Of a DNA stretch of 64,000 nucleotides, positions 50,195 to 60,719 are shown piece by piece. The position numbers and the translations under genes were made by a program. How positions within the stretch are numbered: position 1 is the first letter of the stretch; each line of letters starts with the position of its first letter. The stretch is from Dillenia suffruticosa (Eukaryota; Streptophyta; Magnoliopsida; Dilleniales; Dilleniaceae), in NCBI GenBank assembly GCA_033439265.1, contig JAVTVX010000029.1, positions 2,363,501 to 2,427,500 on the forward strand, read 5' to 3'. The notes beneath the pieces are model-generated. The model did not search any database and was not told the DNA's origin. It saw nothing but the letters and a program-made list of their open reading frames with translations.

Positions 50195-50652
50195 GTTTTT
50201 TATTATGGACCAAATTAGCAATGATATCTCATTTACGGACCATCATCTGTAAATTTAAAGCCAATAATATTCTGCATCAAATTTCTTGGGATCTGCAAGG
50301 GAGTCATATACATCATTGTCCAATGTAATACAGTTTAGCAACGCTGAGAAAGGGATCTATTAGTGGGACCTGCACTTTCTTTTTCTTAATCACCTCAAAG
50401 ATTTGGACCATGCAATGTAAAATATTATAGGACTTTGTCCAATTCTGGTACATTCCAATGGTCCCAGTCACCAACTGCACCTTGGTTTTAGTCATTACTC
50501 GGTCCCAGGCACAAATGCAAGTTGTTTTTTTTAGTCATTGTTACCTCTTTCACCATTGTTGGCTGGTATAGTAAAGTAAGCTTCATATAGATGATCCAGG
50601 CCATCAGAACTTTGTGCTCGCTTTGTTTTACACTTGACATCCTTCACTTGCC
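49430..50652 (+). repeat. Duplicated upstream block (unit 1)
   Basis: Pairs with 52830-53996. Shared phrases include GCCAAGCTGAAGG-type sequence (49681-49700 against 53100-53120), CAAGCACAAGGCT, GCAGAAGTGCTTTC and CCAGTCACCAACTGC. The offset to the second copy is about 3.35 kb, the same as the spacing of the two downstream genes, so gene and promoter duplicated together. Confidence 0.75.
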
Positions 50653-52724
50653 ATGAGAGAGAGAGAGAGATGGCAGGGAGACATTGTTACAGGGATGTGC
50701 TCAGTTACAGGAATGGTAACCCTGCAGTGCGCCTTTGTGGGCGTAAACATACTGTTCAAAGCAGCCACTAACAAGGGGTTGAGTTATTATGTCTTTGTGG
50801 TTTATTATCATGGTTTGGCTACTCTTCTGCTCCTTTTCTACCTCATCATCTTCAACAGGTAGGTTTGTGTCTTCTATGAACCTTGATTTGTTAAGTAAAA
50901 TATAAAACACGTGTATTCACACATGTTGATCTATTGCTCTGCTTGCAATTTTTCTTTTCTTTCCTTTTTTGCTTTTGCAGGAGAGGACTTCCTCCCCTCA
51001 ATATATCTATCCTCCAGAAAATTTTCCTGCTTGGGTCTATTGGGTACACATTTTCTTCTTGATAATTGTAACAATTTTCTCATCACACAAATGATAAATC
51101 TTCAAATGTAATATCATGGTCCTCATTCTTCTATTCTGGTAAGCTGTTTGAATAATATCATGAATTTTATTCTAAATTGCAGGGCATTGTATCTGTTATT
51201 GGCGTTCAAGGGTTCTCCAACTCTTTCTTCCGCAATTTCCAATCTTTTACCAGCTTTTACCTTCACACTTGCAGACATTTTCAGGTTCTTTCCTCTTTAC
51301 CTTTCCTCACCAGTATTTCTTTGCCACTTCATTGAATTACAACGAATGACTTGGAAAATCACAATCCTTTTTTTTTTTGGCTCCTTCACCTTTTTGTTGT
51401 TGCTCGATGTTTTTTAATGTTTGTGTTCTTATGTGGAGTGAAGAATGGAAACGGTGAAACCGAGAAGCTCAAGCAGTCGGGCTAAAATCATCAGCAAGTT
51501 AGTATCCATGTCTAGCGCAATTTTGGTGATACAATATGAAGGGCCTCCTATAACTTTGACCAAATTGCCATGTACCTTGAGCTACAATCGTCTTGGAGCA
51601 TCAGAGTCCAACTGGGTCACAGGGGGTCTTCTTATATGAGCTCAATATATTCTGTATCAATTTATTTAGTTGTACAGGCTGTGAAGGAGTATCCATCAAA
51701 GCGGATTATTGTCTTCTTTACCAACTTATCCGAGACCTTGGTTTCAGGAGTTACAGGTTTACTTGCAGGAACAAATTTGAGATTTTTATCTGATGTTGTG
51801 TTGGTTACAATATTATTCTCAGTAAGTGCTTGAACAAATTAATAAGGCATGACGATTTGTAGTTCATTCCCTTTTTCCCCTCCTTTTCTTTTCCCAACTA
51901 AGAACGTTTACCTCATATTTTTTGGACACCTTGCAGGCAATAGTGGCAGCAATATTGGAAACTGCCGGATTCGCATGGTTAAATCAGTTGAAAGGGCCTG
52001 TTTTTGTGGCATTATCTATGCCGGTGTGCATCATAATTGCGGTTGCATTGGGAGTCATATTCCTTGGTGATGCTCTCCATGTTGGAAGGCAATGCTTACC
52101 TTTTCTTATTATTCTCGCGATTGCTGTTCTCTAGTCCATTATAGAAATACAATCAGTGAGCATACCTTGGCTAGATTTTTCAAAAACCTCCCTAATTCTA
52201 CTAAACATAGAACTTAGTCTCATGTTTCTAGTAAATAAATCTATGAACATGACCCTCTGTGCTCATTGCAGACACTTATCACCATCTGTAGCTGCTAGCA
52301 CTTATGGAACAAGTTTCCTGTTTATTTATTTTTTATTATTTTTCTCTTTTGCGATTGATCATTAGGTCCCTTCAAGAATTGATAAGAAACCATAATGTTC
52401 ATTGTTTTACAAAAAATTATTGTTTCTCATACATCTATAATCTCTAATGGGAGGTTCCATGGGAATTGAGCTTGAGATATGTTTTGGGCTACAGTAGCAG
52501 TCCTACTATGCTTTGTTTGCTCTATAGAATATTTATAAGTACTGCATTGTCATATTCATGATTGGTTTTGCAGTGTTATTGGAGCCACAGTCGTAACCAT
52601 GGGTTTTTATGCCGTATTGTGGGGGAAGGCAAATGAGGGAGTAGTTGAGAACTGCATGGAAAGCTCAGAAGCATCTTCTTCACAGAAGATCCCTTTGTTG
52701 GGAAACTCTAGCCTAGATGCATAG
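50653..52724 (+). pseudogene. WAT1-related transporter, copy 3 (pseudogene)
   Basis: Exons correspond to 50653-50858, 50981-51043, 51183-51284, 51444-51831, 51937-52088 and 52574-52724. Damage: the ancestral ATG (50670, MAGR) is out of frame with the body because 2 bases are missing after it. An upstream ATG inside the GA repeat (50653, MRERERWQGD) is in frame instead. Exon 3 lacks 12 bases (residues ISYS). Exon 4 has a TGA at 51637-51639 where relatives read LLLTA, a 1-base deletion about 12 bases later, and further small losses. The exon 5 donor is GC (GGAAG then GCAATG) where the other copies have GT. Exons 5 and 6 are otherwise open ([24 protein letters not shown]). A full transporter cannot be made. 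Confidence 0.9.
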
Positions 52725-53996
52725 TTCTTTGGAGCCAATTCCTTTTGTTTAATCGAGTTATAATTGCTAAAAAATAGATAGTCCTGGTACAAAGAAGCAG
52801 GTTCCACTGATTTCAATATTCTATACTAAGATTGTCTTCTTTTTAGTGATGGAATTGGAAGTATATCAATTGATGAGCAATCACATGTTAAGGGTTCTGC
52901 ATTGTCATCCATTTTCAGCTGTTCTGTTTATTAAACTAAAAAGAAAAAGAATATTGAAAAAATTAACCCCACGGTCGGTCCCTTGATCCATTTTCTAAGC
53001 AGATGTGTCTCTTCACTTTAGCCACGTGATACTTGGAGTGCTGATTCGTTCTACTTATGTAACGTATTGCATCCATGTGCTGAATCGTCATTAAGCAAGT
53101 AGCCAAGCTGAAGGTCGGCTTCAAGCACAAGGCTTAACTGAAAACAGTTTCATCTTTGGTCATAGATAATGATTTTCATCAAACTGGTTTCATCGTTACC
53201 ACATTGAAGAGGCAATATTCTTGATGCATTCACATGTTCTGAGTGTGGACACTCACATTACACTCATCAATCTGCATACCCTTTAATAGAAGTTGGCACA
53301 TGTAAACTCTCTTCCTCCCATTTTTCAAAAATTTTTCACTTTTGAAAAATGGCATGATTGGATGCATTAGTGTTGGAAGAGATTTGATTCTGTCTCCAGC
53401 ATTAAGCATTTGCAGAAGTGCTTTCCATTCAGGTGTGATAGTCCACAAATCATCAAACATGAATGATACATTACAGTTTGTTTATCTTGACCTCTTTTCC
53501 TTTTTAACTCATATTTGATATCCATCTCTTATTTTAACCCCCCCCTCTCTCTCATTTTTATTGTAAAACTAAGTAGCAATAATATCTAATTTTTGGACCA
53601 TTATCTATGAATTTAAAGCCAATCATATTCTGCACCAAACTTCTTGTGGTCTGCAAAGGAGTCATCTACATCATTGTCCAACGAAATATAGCTTAGCAAC
53701 TCTGAAACGAGGATCTTTTATTGCTGGGACCAAGACTTTCTCTTTTTCTTTTTATTTTAATCACTTTAGAACATAATTCCAAAGATTTAGATTGCATGCA
53801 ATGTAAAATATCTTGTCTTCGTCCAATTCTGTTGCAGGCCAATGGTCCCAGTCACCAACTGCTCTTTGTTGTTATTAGTCTTATCATCATATCTTTCACA
53901 TTATCAGTGGACATGGCAAAGTAAGCTCCAGAGATGACCCAGGCCCTCAGAACTTTGTGCGACCTTCTGCCGTACACTTGACATCCATCACTTGCT
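52725..53996. other. Spacer before WAT1 copy 4, including duplicated block (unit 2)
   Basis: From about 52830 this matches the region upstream of copy 3 (see 49430-50652). It ends in the conserved leader phrase GAACTTTGTGCG...CACTTGACATCCATCACTTGC. No gene in between. Confidence 0.65.
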
Positions 53997-55477
53997 TTGA
54001 GAGAGAGGGAGAAAGATGGCAGGCAGACATTGTTACAGGGATGTTTACCTGTTAGAGGAATGTTAACCCTGCAATGCGCCCTTGTGGGCTCAGACACACT
54101 GTTCAAAGCGGCCAGCAACAAGGGGTTGAGTTATTTCGTCTTTGTGGTTTACCATCTTGGTTTGGCTACTATTCTGCTCCTTTTCTCTTCATCATTTTTA
54201 ACAGTTATCTGTCTCTCTATGAACCTTGACGTTGTTATCTAGAAAATAAATCACATGTACTCAACATAAGCTTTTCTGTTTTTCTGCTTGCAATTTTTCT
54301 TCTCTTCTCTTCCCCCCCCCCTCTCTTTTTTTTTTTTTTATTGGCAGGAGAGAACTTCCTCGCCGCAATATGTCTATCCTCCAGAAAATTTTCCTGGGTG
54401 GGGCTATTGGGTATACATTTTCTTCTTGAGAATTGCGACTGTTTTCTTATGACAAAAACTTGAATTGGTTCTTAAAATTGTGCCAGGTTCTTTTTCTATG
54501 CTGGTAAGCTGTTTGAATATAATATCTTGAATTTTACTCTAAACGCCAGGGCAATATATCAGTTATGGGGTTCAAAGGCATCAGTTATAGTTCTCCAATT
54601 CTTTCTTCTGCAATCGCCAATCTGTTACCAGCTTTTGCCTTCACATTTGCAATTATTTTCAGGTCCTTTTCTCTTTTATTTCCTTTTTCTTCAGTATTTA
54701 TTTCCACTTAGTTCAACTATAGGAAATGACTTGAAAATCCCAAATTCTTCATTTGCTCCATCACCTTTTTGTTGTCACTTGATGTCTCTAGTGTAGCCGT
54801 TGTTTTGATGTTTGTTTTCTTGTGTTGATCGAGTTTAGAATGGAAACAGTGAAACTGAGAAGCTCAAGCAGTTTGGCCAAAATCATCGGTAGCTTAATAT
54901 CCATATCCGGTGCAATTTTGGTGATACTATATAAAGGGCCACCTGTCATTTTGACCAAATTGCCATCTACCTTGAGCTACAATCCTCTCGGAGCATTGAA
55001 GTCCAATTGGGTCACTGGGGGTCTTCTTCTAACAGCTCAATATATTCTGGTATCAATATTCTTACTTGTCCAGGCACAAGTTCTCAGGGAGTATCCATCA
55101 AAGCTGGTTGTTGTCTTCTTTACCAACTTATTCGATACCTTGGTGTCCAGAGTCATAGGTTTAGTTGCAGAAACAAAAGCAGATGCTTGGAGAATTTCAT
55201 CTGATGTTGCATTGGTTGCAATATTATACTCTGTAAGTACTTCAACGAATAAATAATGCTTCACAATTTGTAGTTTATTTCCTCCTCTCCTCCTTTTCTG
55301 TCCCAAGAACCTTTCTTTCATATTTCTTGGACGCTTTGCAAGGAGTGGTTGTGACAATCTTCACACATGATGCATCCACATGGTTAAATCAATTGAAAGG
55401 GCCAGTTTTTGTATCGTCATTTGCACCAGTGAGCATTTTCATTGCAGCTGCAATGGGAGTCATAATCCTTGGTGATA

Positions 55478-55482
55478 CTTTC
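55478..55482. repeat. Target-site duplication, left (CTTTC)
   Basis: Five bases CTTTC directly before TGTTGG; the same five follow CCAACA at 60327-60331. Five bases is the standard Copia target duplication. Confidence 0.95.
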
Positions 55483-55976
55483 TGTTGGATTTAATCGCAC
55501 ATGCGGAAGCGTGAATTAAATAGATCGGAATTTTCGGGATAAATACCTCTATTGGGCGGTCTCCAAAATCCACCGTGTCGCGATATCCCTCGAACGGATC
55601 GCACGGTCGGATGGTGATCACGCAATCGAACCACCACCTCAAATCCACGACGCCTCAAGCCTCGTGTCCAGTGAATCGTCTGACGATGGGAGATTTTCCT
55701 ACGCGAAAATCGCCATCCCTCTCTCTATTCTCTCTCTAGAGAATATGTTGTGCAAAACCCTAGCCTCCATCATGGTTTCCTCCCATGGCTACTGTCCACC
55801 CCACAAGGTAGGAGAAGGAGAGTTTCCTCCATGGTTTCCTCTCTCAGAAGGAAGGTAAGACCAAATCACTTAATTGGTGGGGGGGTTACCAAAATATTGG
55901 TTAATGGTAATTAAGGATGGGAGTTACCCCATTCCTTAATTACCCAAATGCCCATAATGGGCATAAATAACCAACA
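55483..55976 (-). repeat. Left LTR (3' LTR in element orientation)
   Basis: 494 bp, starts TGTTGGATTTAATCGCACAT and ends ATAAATAACCAACA. Compared with the right LTR I count six substitutions (e.g. ATCGG/ATCGA, GATATCC/GATGTCC, GTCCAGT/GTCCGGT) and one extra G in a G-run, about 1.2% divergence. Confidence 0.95.
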
Positions 55977-55996
55977 TCTCCCACTTGCACATGAGG
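55977..55996 (-). other. Polypurine tract region
   Basis: On the minus strand the 3' LTR is preceded by GTGCAAGTGGGAGA, the purine-rich primer typical for plus-strand synthesis in plant Copia elements. Confidence 0.8.
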
Positions 55997-57070
55997 GCAT
56001 TTCACTTCCGTCAATCACAAGATCGCAACTCATGCGATCTATCACATCACCCTACTGGACTTTCATACTGGATTGGGCGTCATGCGACCGGCGAGTACAC
56101 CTGCAAGCAAAGACTTCTCGATACACCTGTTAGGATGATTGAGTAGTCACTGTTAGTATAAAAATAACTCGCTATACCCCAGACTCAATGCATTTACATC
56201 CATCGAGCCACTTTCCTTATTGAAAGTGATCCCCAATCAATTTGCTCGACTATGTATTCATTATTATGTTTGAATCCCAATATGGATTAACATAATAGGT
56301 CGACCTATGAATACATGACAATGATGTAATGTCTATTGGCCTTCCTTTTCCCAAACTCGAATCTATCGGTCTCAATTCAGCTGCTTTCCTAGACGTGCCC
56401 CTTAGACCTCAATTTATCTTCCGGGCCATAGGTAAACAGACTAAAGTAGCAACACTGAACCAATACTTCTAGAGACAGCCGAAAGTAATAAGGGCATAAG
56501 AGATCCTACCCAATGGATCTCAGGTCTCACACAGTGGGAACCGGGGATCATGATCAAACTATCGTCTCAAATAATAGCTCCCACTATCCCATGGTCGTCT
56601 CATCACACGTGGTATGAAACACGTGCCACATTGTTATTCCCCCATCTCTCAAAGGGCATATGTGAGATTTCTCTAACACTGTACAGGTACGGGACTCAGT
56701 CTACACATAAGACTTTACCCAGAGATCTCAGAGAGAGCAACTCAGAGACAATATCACAAATCACAGGTGATATCTGAGATCTCAAACTGGCTACTTACAG
56801 ACAACATGGATGTGGGTATTTCCATGTCGGTCATATCGCATATGACCTCATCCTGAACACATATCAGGGCGACTTATGTTCTAGTAGGGCTACTCTCAAA
56901 ACCTCTTACGACTAGAATCCGTCTCATCTCCGCTCACTCAGAGTCGGAGGTGGTCACTCGTGTGAGAGAGTCGACCATGCCTGCCTGACACATCTTTTAA
57001 TCACAAGATCACAATATATGACAACAAATGATGCAGGAAATAAATATGTGACTCATTAATGCATACATGT
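55997..57070 (-). other. Retrotransposon interior without coding features
   Basis: About 1.1 kb of balanced-composition sequence with no open frame of note and no recognisable pol motif. This is where integrase and reverse transcriptase would be expected in a complete Copia; they are absent. Confidence 0.6.
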
Positions 57071-57139
57071 CATATATTAAAATAAGCATCTTTTTTTTAC
57101 ACAACTCCATTTCCGGCTCTCATGCTCATGAGACCACAA

Positions 57140-57350
57140 TAAAAAGAAGGAAAACACAATAGTTAACTGCAATGGAGTCCCAGCTCTCATTGCATCGCCA
57201 AATGGTTTTCTCGTCATTTTGCTGACTAGGCAAAACTCACATACGGGTAACTCGAATCTGGTCAGCGGGTCCAAGAAACCTCTCGCTACTAACCGATTCA
57301 TCATCTCTTACCCCATGTGTCTAAGTCTACTATGTCATTCATTTACATCA
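57140..57350 (-). pseudogene. Gag-pre-integrase remnant of the retrotransposon
   Basis: The minus frame reads LRHMG, a stop, then EMMNRLVARGFLDP followed by LPVCEFCLVSKMTRKPFGDA. This is the H..C..C zinc-binding pattern (LGHIG...KL...G...C..C..GKM.R.PF) at the start of Copia pol. The internal stop and loss of frame after FGDAMRAG show it is dead. Confidence 0.75.
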
Positions 57351-57897
57351 TTATCTACGCAATCAGATGTAAAGACAATAGTAGAACGACAAGAAACCAT
57401 TAGAAGGAGTAACACCCAGTGCATACATTCCATCATGGATTAAAACCAGAATAATTCAGAAAATTGTCGTATTAAAAACAATGGAATAATTTCACGCATA
57501 TCGTAGTCAATTTTAGACAAGGTACAAATTTGTAGATCCGTCAAATACCTACAATATTGAGGACGTCATAGCAAGTGTCGTTCCCTCTGACAACGACGAA
57601 TGCTCTGTCCTTAACGTAAATCCTCCAAACTTAAGGATTCACTTGACGGATTACGCACTCCTATCTCGAGTTACGTGGTCGGTTGCTCCTGATTTCAAAG
57701 AAGAGAAATCAGCGAGTATTATAGTGAATGAGAAAAATCTCACACCACGTAAAGAAGAAGAATATTTATTTCTGCTCGTCACACTCACGAGCGAAATGAC
57801 CAAATCTACCTCAAACGTAGCAATTTCTTTTGTCTAAACAAATTCCTTCTTCTTGCGTTCTTGTACCTCGTTGTCGGTTTTGTCGGATGATTTTTTA

Positions 57898-58330
57898 TTA
57901 CCTAGATCTCGAGTCTCGTTCGCTAGGCTTAGCGCCGGGGAAGTCCTTACTTGACTCCTCTGAATAAGCATGACTCGAGTGTGGCCTACTCGCCTCTAGG
58001 TGCTCCTCATCGAGCTCACAATATGTACTCACGTCAACGAAAGCACGAATACTTTCGTCAAATGTGAGATAGGATTTCACGGTTTCCCATGAATCAGGTA
58101 AAAACTGGATCACATCCAGAACCTAAATTCCATCCGAAATTTACTCGTCCATATATATTAACTCGGTGATCATACTCGACATTTGCTTCATTGTATGATT
58201 AACCCTTTTCTTCTGCGTCCTCACATAGGAGCCGAAGAGAGCAACACTATGCTCTTATGGGACGAGTCGAACCGACATGTTCATAGAATATGACTCGAAA
58301 AACGAGATTAAGTTATCGTGTATACCACTG
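57898..58330 (-). pseudogene. Gag remnant of the retrotransposon
   Basis: Minus-strand pieces RVNHTMKQMSSMITELIYMD and, after stops, VIQFLPDSWETVKSYLTFDE followed by ELDEEHLEASRP match the Copia gag (UBN2-type) core, ...LPDSWE..K..LT..E...F.D....LE.EE.RLEA. Several stops are present; the zinc knuckle was not found. Confidence 0.8.
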
Positions 58331-58804
58331 TAAGCATTGCCCTAACTTGACAAATCTTTTATCCCATACACGATAGATCTCTTTATCTCGTATATTCTGA
58401 GGCGCGGTACCCACCCTGGGGCCCATCATCTCTTGCCTCAGATTCCCGTTAGATTTTTGTCTCTCGAGAATAAACCGAATCTACTGATAAAATCGCGCAG
58501 ATCATATCATTCAGTTTACTCTCCTTTCAAAAATTTACAAAAAATTTAATACGACAGTTCTCAACGCATTAAGAGAGACATATGTGACTTGGAGATGCTT
58601 ATTATCACATTTTTGTATGCCCTACGAATCATCAAGACCAAAATGACTTGAGTACGACCCCAAAGCGAGCGCATGAGTCAACGGACACCATACACCACAA
58701 CTTGGAATCGCATCTTACCATTTGGATTGTGATTCGACGCACAAAAACCCACAAAAAGTCACATTTATGGATATAGGACCCCCAAAAAATTGAAAAAATT
58801 CAAT

Positions 58805-59310
58805 TTTTAGCGTTCTCACGCGCCACCCGGGGCCCACACGCGCCGCCGCGCGCCTCCACGCGCCGGCGGTGAGCCTCCACGCGCCGGCGGTGAGCCTCCA
58901 CGCGCTGCCACGCGCCTCCACGCGCTGGCAGCAGTCTGGCTCACGCGCCAGACGCGCAGCGCGGCTCAAACGCGCTGCCACGCGCCAGGGCCGGCTCGGC
59001 TCACGCGCGCCCAGTCGCGGCACGCGGCTCACGCGCTGTCACGCGCTGAGCCGCGTTGAGCCGGGTTTTGACCGGGTTGGTCAACGGGTCAGGGTTGACC
59101 CGTGACCCGGTCAACGGTCCGACCCTACCCGGTCGGGTCGGTGGCGGGTCGGTCCGGGTCAGGGTCCGACCCGGCCGCTGACCCCCCCAGCCTGTTCACG
59201 CGCCTGTGTGGCGCGTGTACTACACGCGCCAGTCAGACGCGTCTTCTGGCGCGTGTGTGTCACGCGCCCGCGGGTCTGGGTCGAGTCTTCTTCGCCCGAC
59301 GGGTCCTGCA
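58805..59310 (-). repeat. CpG-dense inverted-repeat leader of the retrotransposon
   Basis: About 500 bases very rich in G+C, in contrast to the AT-rich surroundings, built from repeated CACGCGC/GCGCGTG words (e.g. CCTCCACGCGCCGGCGGTGAG occurs as adjacent near-copies at about 58854-58895). A perfect 11-bp inverted repeat with one-base loop (arms TGGCGCGTGTA and TACACGCGCCA) is at 59209-59231. It lies between PBS and gag, where packaging and translation signals of the genomic RNA sit. Confidence 0.8.
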
Positions 59311-59820
59311 ACGGGTTTTTCGACCCGTTTTCTGGAAAACACCAATCCGGCTGTTTTTTCTTGCATTTTTCGACTGGAAAAAAATTTGTGGGCATCCTCC
59401 AAACATCCTACACTCGATTTTTGGAGGATTCAAGCCCAAAAATGGTGGGATTCAACCACCCCAGTCGCGGCCCTCTGCGGCCATTCGGAAATCCCAGTTT
59501 CCGGCATCCAAAACACACAATAAAATATATAAAACCGTAGATCTAGATGCAAGGAACTCATTTATATCATTTTCATGCATCGATCCGCCCTCTAAAGCCA
59601 CAGATCTAAGGATTTTATGTCCGTACGGTCGCAAACTTCGACCGGACTTTTCATGGCCCAAACATGCTCCGAAAATTAAATAAAAAATATGTTTGTAATC
59701 CCTGGGCCATGGGTATTCTTGCAGTGTTCTCGGATTCACGAAACTCATCCGTGATCCGGACCCCAAAATTTTAAAATCCCAAAAATAATTCCGAAAATTA
59801 TTAAATTAAATCCAACGACT

Positions 59821-59832
59821 GCTCTGATACCA
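59821..59832 (-). other. Primer-binding site (initiator Met tRNA)
   Basis: Minus strand reads TGGTATCAGAGC one base after the 5' LTR end CCAACA, complementary to the 3' end of plant initiator methionine tRNA. It fixes the element's orientation. Confidence 0.93.
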
Positions 59833-59833
59833 A

Positions 59834-60326
59834 TGTTGGATTTAATCGCACATGCGGAAGCGTGAATTAAATAGATCGAAATTTTCGGGATAAATACCTC
59901 TATTGGGCGGTCTCCAAAATCCACCGTGTCGCGATGTCCCTCGAACGGATCGCACGGTCGGATGGTGATCACGCAATCGAACCACCACCTCAAATCCACG
60001 ACGCCTCAAGCCTCGTGTCCGGTGAATCGTCTGACGATGGGAGATTTTCCTACGCGAAAATCTCCATCCCTCTCTCTATTCTCTCTCTAGAGAATATGTT
60101 GTGCAAAACCCTAGCCTCCATCATGGTTTCCTCCCATGGCTGCTGTCCACCCCACAAGGTAGAAGAAGGAGAGTTTCCTCCATGGTTTCCTCTCTCAGAA
60201 GGAAGGTAAGACCAAATCACTTAATTGGTGGGGGGTTACCAAAATATTGGTTAATGGTAATTAAGGATGGGAGTTACCCCATTCCTTAATTACCCAAATG
60301 CCCATAATGGGCATAAATAACCAACA
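59834..60326 (-). repeat. Right LTR (5' LTR in element orientation)
   Basis: 493 bp, same termini as the left LTR and about 98.8% identical to it. Followed by the second CTTTC at 60327-60331, then the rest of WAT1 copy 4 exon 5. Confidence 0.95.
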
Positions 60327-60719
60327 CTTTCCATCTGGGAAGGTAATGATTATCCAACTAAACCTCCCACATTCTACTAAACATAGGACTTGTTCTGGGT
60401 ATTCTAGTAAAATAATCAATGAACATGACCCTGGTTTCGTTGAAAAGAAACCATAACATTCATCGTTCTCACTAAGAAGTATCTTTTCTCATACAACTAT
60501 CATCTCTTATTTGCTCAATGGAAGATTTATTTGTACTGGGATTTTCATATTCGTGATTGGTCTGTTGCAGTGTCATTGGAGCCACAATCATAACAATGGG
60601 TTTTTATGCCCCTGTTGTGGGGGAAGGCAAATGACGAAGCAGACAAGAGCTGCAAAGGAAGCTTAGAAGAAGCATCTTCTTCTGAGAAGACCCTTTTGTT
60701 ACAACACCCTACCACATAA

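Larger units (their letters stand above)
47189..50652. other. Intergenic DNA between WAT1 copies 2 and 3
   Basis: The first 250 bases resemble the copy 1 3' region. Then simple repeats (CT/CA near 48000-48045, CCCCCT units near 49082-49108, CT near 50158-50191), an exon 3 relic at 48338-48415, and from about 49430 a block duplicated before copy 4. No complete gene. Confidence 0.55.
55483..60326 (-). mobile_element. Copia-type LTR retrotransposon, non-autonomous
   Basis: A 4844-bp element with LTRs at 55483-55976 and 59834-60326, target duplication CTTTC on both sides, primer-binding site beside the right LTR and polypurine tract beside the left LTR. Transcription therefore runs right to left. 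In element order: 5' LTR, PBS, a long GC-rich leader (about 59830-58700), a broken gag (about 58330-57898), a broken gag-pre-integrase segment (about 57350-57150), about 1.1 kb without coding features, PPT, 3' LTR. No integrase core, reverse transcriptase or RNase H was recognised and the 3.86-kb interior is short for a complete Copia. It must have been copied by proteins from another element. LTR start and end (TGTTGG and CCAACA) are Copia-like. Confidence 0.92.
53997..60719 (+). pseudogene. WAT1-related transporter, copy 4 (pseudogene split by a retrotransposon)
   Basis: Exons correspond to about 54016-54205, 54348-54410, 54550-54662, 54839-55232, 55342-55482 plus 60332-60342, and 60571-60719. 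The GA-repeat ATG used by copy 3 is TTG here, and the MAGR ATG (54016) is out of frame. The exon 1 donor is damaged (CAGTTATC where copy 1 has CAGGTCTC). Exon 3 has lost one base after ATATATCAGTTA. Exon 4 is fully open. The exon 5 acceptor reads GCAAGG instead of GCAGG, and exon 6 has one extra base in TATGCCCCTGTTGTGG. A Copia element is inserted within exon 5 between GGTGATACTTTC and CATCTGGGAAG. Removing the element and one target copy leaves an exon of exactly 152 bases, the same as in copies 1-3. Confidence 0.92.

Noticed and set aside
56550-57443. Plus-strand frames inside the retrotransposon
   Set aside because: The element is oriented to the minus strand as shown by PBS and PPT; these frames carry no motif.
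59102-59683. Plus-strand open frame of 193 codons in the GC-rich block
   Set aside because: It lies in the retrotransposon leader on the antisense side; GC-rich DNA lacks stops by chance, and the arginine/proline-rich translation shows no domain.
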